Origin: Phlebotomus papatasi
Lineage: Eukaryota > Arthropoda > Insecta > Diptera > Psychodidae
Direction: 5' to 3'
NCBI RefSeq assembly: GCF_024763615.1
Contig: NC_077223.1
Coordinates: 78,740,627 to 78,804,626 of the forward strand
DNA: 64,000 bases
Shown: in pieces, positions 24,601 through 35,380 of the stretch
Layout of the letters: every line of letters starts with the position of its first letter
How positions within the stretch are numbered: position 1 is the first letter of the stretch
Translations under genes and position numbers: made by a program
Notes under the pieces: model-generated
The model's database searches: none
The model's input: the letters and a program-made list of their open reading frames with translations, nothing else
Told to the model about the DNA's origin: nothing

Positions 24601-27600
24601 CAGTACACGATCATGTTTACGGTTAATTAATTTAAGTCTTAGGCATATGTTTTTGCAGAATAACACACGCTGAGATGATGGAGCAAATGAAGAATGAAAA
24701 TGAGAGCTTTCTTTACCGTACAATTTGCGGGAGACTTTAACAGCTTCTTAAAGATCTGTTTGTGGTTGCATTTGTTGAGCAATAAGGTTTAATCGTCGTA
24801 AAAATGCATGTTTAATTAACATGGATGAATGTAATAAGACGATTGAATTGGTTTCAATGGTTTTTATTGAGCTTTTATTGAATGATACTATATATATTTT
24901 TTATGGCAGAATTAACAGCAAATTATATTATATTTTAAATCATCATTTCGAGGTGGCAATTAAGACAGGAAAACCTGTTCTAAATTAAGTAATGATCTTT
25001 TTTAATACATCTCTACTTTTAATCAAACTGATGCACATTCTAATATTTAAAAAAAAAAATTGCTTATCTATATCAGAAGCAAAAAATAATAATTACATTA
25101 AAAATTAAATCCATCAAAGAAGTTTTAAACAACATTAAAACTCAAAAAAAAATTATAATACGTATGATTTTGGACCTAAGGTAAAGTGCCCTCGAGTCAA
25201 TCGGTTCCTCGACTCGGCCGGTGGCCAATATTCGAATGTTTGATGGTGAATTTCTATAAAATTGTCACTGATTCGTATTTATTTGTGAAATAATTGACCT
25301 ATTAATGTTAGATCATACACCAAATATTAGTGCAAATATAAATAAATTGAATAAATAACTCTACCGGTCGAATTGAGGTACCGGTCAACTTGAGGGCACT
25401 TTACATTATTTTATTATTTTTATTAATAAACATTTAAAGCTACAATGATGGACAAAACTGGAACATGTAAATAGATAATATTTTTCTCATTTTCTTTTCT
25501 TTTATTCCTAAACTTTATGAACTACGTGAGACACGTACACGAATTTTAACCATACCAGGTACAGAGAATATATTTCTTTCTTAAAAGAAGAGCGTTTACA
25601 TGGACGATAGGCACAGATACCGTTTACCGGTTCTCAACCAATTTGAAATTATTTATAAATCACTCAAAGTGATTTATCACTCGAAACTTCAGATTTCAAA
25701 AATTCTATCAAAATACGACCCATTATACGGGCTTAAGACTTAAGGCTTAGCACTACGGCTTAACTTATCTAATTTCTTATCACTCAAGATTTTTTGGAAA
25801 ATTTTGACATAAAATTAAATTATTAAAAGCCAAGAAAGGGGGCATTAGCTCTGAAAAATGCAACCAGTTTTAGTGTAAATTTTTTTCCTGTTTTTGTACA
25901 CATTTTACGAGATATCTCCAAATCTACGTATGTTGCGAAATTGGGGTTTTCGGTTGCCTATTCTATATTAAATTGGCTTTTGTTTTGTATTTGTATTATT
26001 TTCTAATTCATTCTATAATGACAGAAAACAGCTAATGAACTCAAAAGTTTTTTCGGCACCCTAATAACATATGGGAAACATAGGAAATGTCATGCCCTTG
26101 TTAAAAGCAAATAACGTATTAGATTCTTAATCTATTAGGTCTATTTTTCCGTCCACTATCTACTATACATCTCATCAGACCAAAAATTCATTCAGTATTA
26201 GATTCTAAAAATCCAATAAAATTGGTTGCTATTTAGGATTTTTAGGCTTTCAGAAACTGGACTAAACCTGAAGACCAATTTAAGATGAAAGGAGTCGAAA
26301 TATACATATGTATACATAACTCAAAATCGAAAAATTATTCCCACTCTCTGTAGGTTCGACTAGAAAAAATTTAATACAGTGTTTATAATTGAGAAAATCT
26401 GTATTCTGATATGAAATTTTGAAGAATTCCCATTCGGATGGTGTTTTGAACTATTTTTTATTCTTCCAACAGAAATTTTTGCAAATTTTTATTTGGTTTT
26501 AAGCTACAATTTTACTTAAATAAATTTAATTTGGAAAGTTCGAAAAAAATATAATCTATATATGAACGTTCTAGGCTAAAATAAATGATAAACTTAAAAA
26601 TTAATGAATATCCTTTCAGTAATATTCTGTGGGATGGAGACCATTTCTTTAATCTATATTTTCCTAAAGAACTGGACTAAAAAGAATACCGTAGGAGTTT
26701 ATTCTCCGGGGGTGACTTTTCCACTCTGCTCTTCATAATCTTTACTTTAATTTTTGATCTGAAGGGTGATCTTCACAGATCCTATCTACCATATTCAATA
26801 GGTAAAGACCATCCATAAATGCTAGAATTAATGTAAAGCTTACGAAGAGCAGAAATACGAGAAATATATATATTTTTTAACATTCAATATTTAGTTGATA
26901 CCAGTTTATTTGTTCTAAACTAAGTAAATATCCAAATCTTATTAAAATCTAGGTTTTACATTACACTTTTTGAATAAATAAGAACTTTCCGAAAACTTTG
27001 GATAAAAAGAAACACGGATTTTGACCTAGATCCTTCTCCTCCTTTATTACTTGGACAACATTTCGGAGCTTGTTGGCCCCTTCCTCAAACGAAACGTTGT
27101 CCAAGTAATAAAGGAGGAGAAGGATTTAGGTCAAAATCCGTGTTTCTTTTTATCCAAATTAATCTACTGACCGAGCATCTAATATTTCCGAAAACTCTTA
27201 ACCCTTTAAGGACGAATAAGACACCGCGATGTCCCAAAAATAAAAACTAATTTTTCGGATTATTTTGAGGACAAAATATAGTCAAAAAATTGATTTTGTT
27301 TTTGAAACACCTGTGGGTTAATCTAAAAATATTTTATTTTAAATTTTAGGATCTTTTTTGATATTTTTTGCATAGTGTTAAAATTTTCTTTAATCCATAT
27401 TGAAAATCATTTTCAGTTAAGTTTTTTTTAAGTTACAGATTACAAAAAAAAACCCTGTCAATACTTAAGAGGAATTTTATTTTACCTGATTTGTCTTATT
27501 AAAATTTGAAAAGAACTCAACAGTGCATTTTATCAACTATACAAACTATAGGTACAAAAATCTATGCAAAAGACCTATAATCGATTATCCTCAGCCCTCT

Positions 27601-30600
27601 CAGCCATCTTTAATGCCAAATGTTAGAAAATGTTAATAAATCTTTAATGCCAAATGTTAGAAGCTAAATATCATTGAGGATGACCCTTAAAATCTTAATC
27701 TAAAAATTTTCTAAAGTTATTTTTATTTACTAATTTTATATACAGCTTAACATTTCAGTCATTTTGATGGCCTTGCACTGATCTGGAAGGAAATTCTGTA
27801 ACGCTCTGACAAATTGGGTTCGAATTTCGAAAATGCGATTCTATAGCCGTGACATTGCCATTTCAGCTCACGTGGCATTGTCAGAAGTCACATATTTGAG
27901 ATTTCTGGCAATTCAAATGACAATGAATTTTGTTAAACAAATCAACCAAGACGTACTGTATTTTCATAAAATCATCGAAATTTCATTAAAAAATTCAATT
28001 AATTGCATTTTCGAACTCATATGATATGACAAAATAAGCTCGAATGGCATTGTCAGGTTTCGAACTCACGCGTGATAATGCCACGAAAATTACAGAATTC
28101 CCCTACTGGTCGATTTCATGATTTTTTTCTTCAACAATTTTTTTTTGCTTATTTCTTCAATAAATATCTTCTGACGTGATGTTTACAAACAAATTTCATT
28201 ACCTCCTACAGTAAATGAAACATGCTATGCAAAAGATCAAAAACCAATCTTAAATTTAGTATTTGATTAAAATCACATTACTAGAAAAGAACATCAAAAC
28301 GAATATCACGATTTCGTGTGGTATTTCTTCAGAGAAAGTCAAAATATTACCAATTCAATCATTCCTTACCAATTAATGTTTGTTTAAAAGTGGACCAATT
28401 GTTTGCTACTTCTGTCCAATATTGTCGGATATTTTCATTAAAAAAATTATATATTAAAAATATATAACCTATTAAATTTATATGTATTAAGTTGCGCGAT
28501 AATTGAGCTGGAAAGTAAAATGTTAATTTCAAAATACCGCTGCAAATTATAATCACTTGAACTTTTATTATTATATCTGTTTTCAAACAATTTTCTTCAT
28601 TTTCTTTTCTTGAGAAAATGTTTTGAGCGTTTAAGAAGGTATGCAAGAAGAAGCATCTACTTTTCCATTTTATTATACAATGATGTATCTAATTCCAGTT
28701 TACTTTTTAATTTGTCTAGCTTCTGGGACGGTGTGAAAAATTACCGTGAAATTTAAGTGATTTATTTTTCTTAATGTATGTTTTGCTTGTACCACGAACA
28801 GGTTTCTCAGGAAGCCCAAGTCGGACGATCTGGAGATGGAGTCAAAGATGCAGCTATTGGGTGAGGAAAATGCTGGTGATGTGAGTGCTTTGGATGCCAC
28901 TGCAAATGAGGCAGAAGGTGGCACTGACGATGAGATGGAAAGTGGTAGATATGCTGGAGGTGGGTTCTATGGGCATGAAAGCATGAAAATTCTGTCTGAA
29001 TTTTCACCAAATACAGAAGACACTTTCACACAAGACACAATACTATATTTTAAAAGTTCTTGAGATTGGGGTATAAGAGGGCAAATGATGATAAATAGCA
29101 CAAATAATTTCAATTATTGTTATTGTTTGTTTCTTCAGCTATCCCATAAATCACAAAGTATTACTCTTGAACATATATTACCTATATTACTTTCATATTT
29201 TTAAAGATTATTTTGATACAGCATTCCGCAATGAAGATTTTGTGAAATAATTTCCCATGAATTGTACCAGAAAAATGACCAAGTTGAATTCTTTTTGATG
29301 TAGATCAGCGCGGGAAGAAGAAGAAAAAGAAGAAAGCCCTGATGAAATTGTTACTTCTGGGAGCAATTGTTAAGGGGAAAATTGAGATGTTGCTAAAGTT
29401 GTTGTCCGCACATTTGCAGCTCAAATTCCTGGCAATTGCAGCAATTGGTCTGTTGATCAATGTGGCACGATTCTGGATTGATCTCAAGAAGGGCCATCAG
29501 CCACAGAAAGTAAGTGCTAAAGTGGTGATCGGCGTGGAATAAGGTGTGATAGAGGGTCTGTGCTTTGTCCGCCTTTCCTCTAACTTCTAACCCATAAAAT
29601 GTGAAAATTGCGCCTCACCAAAATACTACCCTAACCACCTTATTTGCATTTCTCATAGTTAATGTAATTGCCGTATTTTTGTTCTTATATTTTTATACCA
29701 TCTCGATCATTTCTCCGTTACCATCTCACTAAAAATCATGAAACATGCATGAAACATCGATCCATCAACCATCCATCCAATTTTGCCTAACTCCCGGCGC
29801 TATGGTAACACTCATGAGGGAATTTTCACCTAACATTCTCATTCTTACTTCTTGTAAGTTTCTCTTATATTTTTTTTATATTATCATTTTGACTTTAACA
29901 AAGCTAATCCACTGGAAATCAGTGAAGAATATTAACCTTCAAGCGGTCAAGTGAGGAGTGATTTCAAGCAATTACTGCACCAAAATGATTACATTTTTAT
30001 CAATAAAAGTTAAGTTTTGGTAAAATACCAAATGTAGGGGGAAGTGGGGCATTTTAAAATTGGGGCAGCTTTAAAATTCCGCTTTTATGTCCTGTTTTTA
30101 AATGGAATTGAACCTTAACATAATGAAATTTAGGCAATTGATTTGCAGAGCAAAATTATATCATAATAAGGTCCACCTTCATTTAAAAATAAGGAAAAAA
30201 CTCCCAATTTCAGAGCTGCCCCAATTCTACAGTGCTTCCCTCTTATCATTTTTAAATCTTTGTTAAACAGAAAAATTATTAATATAAATATCCATAAATT
30301 TTGCAAAGATTATTTAAACATAATTTCAATATTTTCTGGATTAATCTTCTATTAATTCCATTTTAATTTATTAAAAATATGTATTATTTAAGTACATAAT
30401 GCCTCTATTTAATATACATACCTTTTCTACAATTTATTTGTTAGTTAATATGCTACTCTTAAAAAATATATATTTTTTAAATGGATCGTTAAAATTTTGT
30501 TGAAAGGATGCTGCTCATCAATTTGACAAAACTTTTCCTCACTGGAAAAACATCCTTTTGATGAACTTTTAACAAGAGTTGGCTGTCGATTTAACAAAAC

Positions 30601-33600
30601 TTTTCCATTTTCTGTATGGAAGAACACCCTTTTGACAATCTTATCTTATTGATTTAACAAAACTTTCTTTAAAGGGGCTAAACTCAAGCTATTCTTTAAT
30701 TTTGGTTTAGGGGAGACTGAGGCAAAAAGTCACAAAACGGATGTTTTATTTTTTTTACAAGCTACTCGAGCGCTTCAAAAATTTCTAATTAGCGCAGTTT
30801 TATAAAAAATTTACCGCTCTACAACTTTGTGAAAGTAATTTACCTCTATTTTGCAAGGAAATACGTTTATCGAGCTGTTTTCTAAAAAGTAATTTTGTGA
30901 CCATTCTCAAAAATACTGGGACAAATAGTATCAGACATTGGGTATTATCATATTTTGATTCGTTTCATTACGGGCTTCCGTAAATTTGAAAAAATACCTA
31001 GAGGACATATTTTCATAGAAAATTTATTCATCTACACCTTTGTAAAATACCGTTTTCTCTGCGAGAAAAGTGAGAAAACGAGAAAAGTTCTTTTCAAGCT
31101 ATTTTAGAAAAAAACACACAAAAGACTGCAAATCGTTTGACCAATGCAAACAACAAGCGGCGAGACATGATAATGACGTTTTTTTTCGTCGTGAGACATC
31201 AGAAATTGCTTCGCTTTTTTGTTACTTTTTGCTCTATACCTTTTGTTACTTTTAACCCCAAGTGGCCATTTTTAATAAAAGGATTTCTGAAGAAAAAAAA
31301 CTTTTGTGAATTTCTAAAATAGATAGCGGATTCGTATTCAAAAAATCCAAATTATTTAGGAAATATTCACCAGTGCATCAATTTTGGAAAATAAGTAGGT
31401 AATAATTGTTATCTTCTGCCAGGAAAATATTTCAAAAATAGGGCTAAAAATTTAAATATTTTTTATTTTTTAAATTCCTTTCGAAATCTAAGAAACTTAC
31501 GACATTGAAGAAAGTCTATGGAGGCTATCAATAGAAAAAAATTGATCCGCTATCTCTTTTAGTTTGGATGATATTGAATTTTGAATTTTTCGATTTGTGA
31601 CTTTTTGCCCCAGTCTACCCTACAGTGCGACTTTAATTTTGTAAATCCAATAAGGGCCTATGTTCCTACAGTTTTCTAAACCAGTTGTTCTTTTGGAGTA
31701 ATAGGGGGATGTGGGGCCATTTTGAGTTTTGGGGCTACATTGTTATACGATTTTTTCGCATATATCTAATGGAAACTACGTTTTAACATTATGTAATTTA
31801 GATACACTAAATAATTGTGGATCTAAACAAAATAATTGTAATAATCAGCTTCATTTTGAAATAGGCGGAAAAGTCGTATAACAATCTAGCCCCACAGCTC
31901 AAAGTAGCCCCTCCTTCCCCCTACAGTACGACTCCAATAGAGTCAACGTATTGATTTTGATATATCTACAATATTCTAAGTAATTAATTGTTATAGTTAC
32001 TATTTTACTCAAAAATTGTCTTAGGCTCTTAGTAAACAAACAATTTAAAAGCTCAACATTAAACCTGAAATTTTACAAACTTTTTCACAAAGTTTAAAAT
32101 TTTTAGGAGTTTACTCTATCGGAGTCATTGTGTATTTTTTTGACTAAACGTGCATCGTTTCAGTTTCTTCAATAAAATAAAATTAGTTTGAATATCCAGA
32201 GTTTACCTGCAATTTCACATTTACTTTTAATAAGATTTGAAATTTTTAGACGTTTATACCATTAGGTTCCCACTGTAATAAAAAAATTCGATTCGTCACT
32301 CTCCAAAAACGTATTTGATAAAATTATACGAACTAAAAATTAATAATGTAAAATTATAGGTATTTTGAGTTTCGTTTTTTATAATTGTTATATCAATCCA
32401 AAATTCAAATGATAAGAGATACTGATTTCCGGTCTATGATGCCCCCGCTTACATTCAATAAATTGATCTATATGTGTTTTATTTTACTTTTGTACGGTTA
32501 TTACTTCTCTTTTCCTATTTAAACGATGTTTTTTGGTATATCTCGATAACGAACTTTAAATATTTTCCATTTATAAATGTGTTTCGAATTAGTCAGGATG
32601 GATACTACGTTTATGAACACCATTTACTGCAATATATGCCGTTTTGTACGCACAGAAACATTTTGACTCTAAATTTAAGAATATGTAAGATCCTGGGAAC
32701 TTAAATTGAACGTGAATCCCCGAGGCGTTTAAGTTTAGAAGTTATGAGCGAAAAAAATGGGCTAGAATCCCTAGCTCTTTCAAGTTAAGAGATCGGGAAC
32801 TTAAGTTCAGTATTAGCTGGAAAATGAAAAATGTCTACCAATTTGCAAATTGCAACTAAAACTAAATGTTCAAGGATTTAGAATTAGGGCATTGGCATTC
32901 ATTGGATGGGATTTGAAATTAAATTCCTAGGTGTTTCTGTTTAAGAATTTTCCATTTTTCTGTGTATAGATTTTTAAGATGATATAGCAAACGAATTTAG
33001 AGTTTTCCATTAACAGATCTAGCCAAAAAATGATTTATTTCAGAGATTTTATAATTTTCAAAATGTTTAAATTAGTTCGATAGGGAGAGATTTGGCTACA
33101 TAAAGCTGGAGCTACATTGAAAACGCAAATTTGTCGCATATTTTTAAAGAAAGTTGGACCTAACCATAATTTAATTTACATCTTTAATTTTTTTGTCAAT
33201 CTGAATTACCTTATGTTAATGTCCAGGATCCTTTAGTAATACGCAAAATATAGCGTTTTCAATGTAGCCCCGGTTCAATATAGCCCCACCTCCCCCTGCA
33301 TTAAAAACATTATTTTTTCGCATAATTCTAAAGAAATTTGGGCTTTTACGTAATGTAATTTACATATACCAAAGAATAATGGTAGATCCTGGTTGAATTA
33401 TGGCTAGGTACAGCTTTCTTTAAAAATATGTGAAAATAGATTTTTCATTGTAGTCCCAGTTCAACGTAGCCCCACTTCCCCTTAACTGGTCGATACTATT
33501 TATTCGATTTATTTTAATATTACAATTGCCTTTATATTTTAAGATATGTATAAATCTGAATATGAATCAATAGAAAGTTTTCTTTGGGGTCTCGTAGACC

Positions 33601-33904
33601 CAATTTCACCACTTGAATTGCATTAGTCTAGCCGCTTGAAGGTTAACAAGAGTCATCACCCAGCTTGGTATTTATTGAGATACTAATTGAACAATCTATG
33701 CAGGTGATTTACTATGAACATGCGCAACACCAGCATCATTATGATGACCATGGTGATGAATATGGCGGTGGCTACTGGAAGCGCTCCCTGGAAGCTCCAG
33801 GCAGTGTAGCATCTGAGACGGAGGTCCATGAACTGCCCTACCGATACCAGAGACCCACATCCTCAGTCTATCACCAACCTCAGGCACCGCCCTACCTGTA
33901 CTGA
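18600..33904 (+). CDS. Osiris/DUF1676-like secreted protein, six exons, 306 aa
   Basis: Coding exons are 18600-18675, 18863-18994, 24191-24338, 28802-28959, 29304-29509 and 33704-33904. All junctions are GT-AG and the phases 1,1,2,1,0 agree, giving 921 nt including TGA. The protein has a signal peptide (about residues 1-23). A two-cysteine region follows (C36 and C45, CPFRPNPWDC). The middle part is acidic and helical. A lysine run (KKKKKKK, about 176-182) leads into a long Leu/Ala/Ile hydrophobic segment (about 183-225). The tail is His/Tyr-rich (VIYYEHAQHQHHYDD...GYWKRS). This order of signal, paired Cys, basic run, hydrophobic block and aromatic/His tail is typical of insect Osiris/DUF1676 proteins, which are linked to cuticle formation and endosomal trafficking. 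I cannot name the Drosophila counterpart. The two long introns are filled with foldback repeats. Confidence 0.85.
18863..18994 (+). CDS. Osiris-like exon 2 (two-cysteine region)
   Basis: Acceptor CCCTAATGCAG, donor G|GTAATT. Carries C36 and C45 and the start of an amphipathic helix (ARQNLARMLTNWDAVITSKM). An antisense open frame overlaps it but has no splice or family support. Confidence 0.88.
19694..20001. mobile_element. MITE family A-like copy in Osiris-like intron 2
   Basis: A fragment starting TAAGGGAAGTTGGGGAC (19694) precedes a fuller copy, TAGAGGAACTGGGGTGTC (19784) to CCTCACTTCCCCCTA (20001). Confidence 0.6.
20229..20626. mobile_element. Foldback with GTTATCACACTTGCACATTA arms
   Basis: Arms of about 50 bases at 20229-20280 and 20575-20626 are nearly perfect inverted repeats around an AT-rich centre. 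Lies in Osiris-like intron 2. Confidence 0.75.
21148..21403 (+). mobile_element. 5'-truncated non-LTR retrotransposon 3' end with (AATAC)n tail
   Basis: Comparatively GC-rich segment (GCTAAGACGGCGATGGCC, GGGGGAGGTTGAAAATG) followed by AATAAATACAATACAAATAC repeats, a 3' end style common in insect LINE elements of the R1/Loa/I type. The reverse-transcriptase part is missing. Confidence 0.65.
21943..22089. repeat. Hairpin of about 150 bp
   Basis: AAAAGTCCGGTATTCGTCGG pairs with CCGACGATCATCGGACTTTT, and further inward GAAGGAAG and CCAGAATAAAA also pair. Osiris-like intron 2. Confidence 0.6.
22404..22865. mobile_element. MITE family A copy interrupted by family D
   Basis: TAAGGGGAGGTGTGGCTA at the left, AGTAGCCCTACTTTCCCCT at the right. 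The centre is split by the element at 22465-22702. Confidence 0.7.
22465..22702. mobile_element. MITE family D, copy 1 (nested)
   Basis: Starts AAGGTAAAGTACTATC and ends GCGCACTTTACCTT, with inner CTCGACCGGT palindromic words. Copy 2 is at 25177-25408. Confidence 0.7.
24191..24338 (+). CDS. Osiris-like exon 3
   Basis: Acceptor TTCATTGCAG, donor CA|GTAAGT. Encodes residues 70-118 and part of 119, including RDFSARDLHQDKPSIV and SVENTITNIAESVSERL, a likely helical and partly acidic segment. The preceding 5.2 kb intron (18995-24190) contains several MITEs. Confidence 0.85.
25177..25408. mobile_element. MITE family D, copy 2
   Basis: TAAGGTAAAGTGCCCTCGAG...TTGAGGGCACTTTACATTA, with the same internal order as copy 1 (ATTGTCACTGATTCGTAT and TTAATGTTAGATCATAC in both). 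Osiris-like intron 3. Confidence 0.75.
26997..27158. repeat. Near-perfect 69-bp-arm hairpin
   Basis: Arms 26997-27065 and 27090-27158 are complementary with about two mismatches around a 24-base loop. On the minus strand the loop reads TTTGAGGA, a short GGGG/CTCC stem, then CGAAA, resembling a hammerhead-type core. It lies in Osiris-like intron 3. Confidence 0.85.
27199..27345. repeat. Family G-like left end
   Basis: TTAACCCTTTAAGGACGAAT, then ATGTCCCAAAAATAAAAAC, like the left end of the copies at 16736 and 48052. I could not place a clear right end, so the given end is approximate. Confidence 0.4.
27789..28105. repeat. Foldback with GACATTGCCATTTC-type arms
   Basis: AAATTCTGTAACGCTCTGAC to about 27890 pairs imperfectly with 28030-28105 (GGCATTGTCAGGTTTCGAAC and TTACAGAATTCCCC). 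Contains GGTTCGAATTTCG, which looks like a tRNA B box, but no A box is evident. Confidence 0.45.
28802..28959 (+). CDS. Osiris-like exon 4 (acidic linker)
   Basis: Acceptor ACCACGAACAG, donor G|GTGGGT. Encodes FLRKPKSDDLEMESKMQLL followed by an acidic, low-complexity stretch up to the lysine run that starts exon 5. Its frame is fixed by exons 3 and 5 on both sides. Confidence 0.85.
29304..29509 (+). CDS. Osiris-like exon 5 (Lys run and hydrophobic segment)
   Basis: The acceptor is the AG at 29302-29303. A second AG at 29307-29308 would break the frame, which decides the choice. Encodes DQRGKKKKKKK and then about 43 mostly hydrophobic residues ending NVARFWIDLKKG. The donor is AAA|GTAAGT, phase 0. 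Confidence 0.88.
30035..30244. mobile_element. MITE family A, variant copy in Osiris-like intron 5
   Basis: TAGGGGGAAGTGGGGCATTT...AATTCTACAGTGCTTCCCTCTTA, with AATTGGGGCAGCT / AGAGCTGCCCCAATT inner arms. Confidence 0.65.
30488..30675 (+). repeat. Imperfect tandem repeat of about 70 bp
   Basis: A unit containing TTAACAAAACTTTTCC and ACATCCTTTTGATGAAC occurs about two and a half times. It lies just before family B copy 2. Confidence 0.5.
30708..31622. mobile_element. Foldback/MITE family B, copy 2
   Basis: TAGGGGAGACTGAGGCAAAA...TTTTTGCCCCAGTCTACCCTA. Co-linear with copy 1 at 8546, without the inserted family A element. Confidence 0.8.
31702..31923. mobile_element. MITE family A copy
   Basis: TAGGGGGATGTGGGGCC...AGTAGCCCCTCCTTCCCCCTA, closely matching copy 2 at 9355-9575. 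Confidence 0.8.
33081..33298. mobile_element. MITE family A, diverged copy
   Basis: TAGGGAGAGATTTGGCTACA...ATAGCCCCACCTCCCCCTG. Confidence 0.6.
33299..33483. mobile_element. MITE family A, partial copy abutting the previous one
   Basis: Follows the previous element directly and ends GTAGCCCCACTTCCCCTTA. Its left terminus is missing. It ends about 220 bases before Osiris-like exon 6. Confidence 0.5.
33704..33904 (+). CDS. Osiris-like exon 6 (His/Tyr-rich tail, stop)
   Basis: Acceptor AATCTATGCAG. Encodes 66 residues rich in His, Tyr, Pro and Gln, ending PPYLY, with TGA at 33902-33904. The 4.2 kb intron before it holds five MITE copies (30035-33483). Confidence 0.87.
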   Translation: MIYYEHAQHQHHYDDHGDEYGGGYWKRSLEAPGSVASETEVHELPYRYQRPTSSVYHQPQAPPYLY

Positions 33905-34114
33905 TCGTCATCCCATTGAGAAGATCACCCAAGATCAACCTGACGAAAATATCCGAGAACATCGTTGATTTAGTTGACTAGATATTTAAGTAATTTATTT
34001 GTAAATACTTCCCCTAATTCACTAATTTATTGTCCCTTCAGTTTTTTTTTCTCACCTTTTACCCCACCCATTGAACCATTATCTATTACATTGTAACTGT
34101 TAAGAGAGACTCTG

Positions 34115-34120
34115 AATAAA
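34115..34120 (+). terminator. Poly(A) signal of the Osiris-like gene
   Basis: AATAAA followed by an A run, 211 bases after the stop codon. It is the first canonical signal downstream. Confidence 0.6.
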
Positions 34121-35164
34121 AAAATAGTGCTCTAAAATGTATCAGTTTGGAGAATCGTAAATCTTCAATGCTTCCCTCTGCATACCAATTACAGATTGCT
34201 GTCTCAAATACCGTAAATGAAATTGGCAATAAGAATTTTTACACCACCATACAAGAATACTTTGTCATAATTGATCATTCAAACATCTTCCAAATATTCC
34301 CATACTCCACCCAACACGTTCGTTTTTCTGCCCTCGTCCACGGCAAAATTGCGTGAATTGCAATTTCAATGCGAGGGGATGGGAGTGGATTTATTATTTG
34401 CACGTGCAATCTCTCATAGCTTTACCACTCATGAATGAACTACCAAGGGGACAGTAAATCACTTTAAAGTGGCAGAAAAGAACATAAGAAAGTAAACAAG
34501 TAAGAAAAATGTTATATTTAAAAGATAAAATTTTGAGTTTATATTCATTATGTATAAATTGTTTTGCATAGGATCATATAGCAGACTACTGTAATTATCT
34601 TTTTCAGTGCAATTTCTGCGTTGGGGGTCATCAACCGAAATATTTATCTGAAATATCGAAGGCAACATCCCCTCGAATTTTCATGGCTCTCTCCCCTGAA
34701 AAAATATAATAAAAGATTTATTGTGAGAAATATTCCTTCAACTCTGTCACATCGATGCGACACTTTTTGCATAAGAATTGTCACCATGGAATGAAAATTA
34801 ACTCAGAGAATCTGCTCTAAATCAGTCACTCAGTTCCAAAAAGTAAAATTTCACCGAAAAAAAACCGTTACATAAACTTCAGAATTGGGACTTTTTCGAA
34901 AAATGCTCTATTTTTGTCAATATTTTTGGCTCGAAAATTTACTGCTTAATTTTTATAGCTGCCAATGACAGGGTTTTTTCAAGCTTGAATTATTGCTATA
35001 TCCAAATTAAATGGCAACATTTTGGATTAAGCATAAATGAATTGAGAATCGTGTGCAGTTTCTATTGAGTCGCTATGTGACTTACTTGCATAGGTATGTC
35101 AGACATAAAATTGGTATTCAGATTTGCCGGTCGAGGGAAGAACTCACACGCGTTTTACCGAGAA

Positions 35165-35171
35165 TATAAAT
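35165..35171 (+). promoter_or_regulatory. TATA box of the CPAP1-like gene
   Basis: TATAAAT lies 141 bases before the start codon at 35306. A candidate initiator AGTCACATTC sits about 25 bases downstream (near 35190), giving a leader of roughly 115 bases. Confidence 0.6.
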
Positions 35172-35305
35172 TGAAGATTCCACATGAGCAAGTCACATTC
35201 GCGAAGAATCACCAGCACAAGTGCTATCGACATTTTACAATAAGTGCCAATTTATAGTTTTGAAGGAAGTGCTCCTGTCTTATTCAGAGTAATCAGTGTT
35301 TGGAG

Positions 35306-35380
35306 ATGCAGAGAATGAGGATTATTGTGGGAGCTATTCTAGGATTTTCTGTGCTGTGTGAGAGTTCTCCGCTGATGTCG
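35306..35380 (+). CDS. CPAP1-like exon 1 (signal peptide)
   Basis: Encodes 25 residues, a hydrophobic leader ending SSPLMS. The donor is TCG|GTAAGT. The ATG at 35306 gives the full signal sequence; the next in-frame Met is residue 4. Confidence 0.85.

Noticed and set aside
27817..27840. GGTTCGAATTTCG as a tRNA gene B box
   Set aside because: No matching A box or acceptor stem at the right distance, and it is part of a foldback arm.
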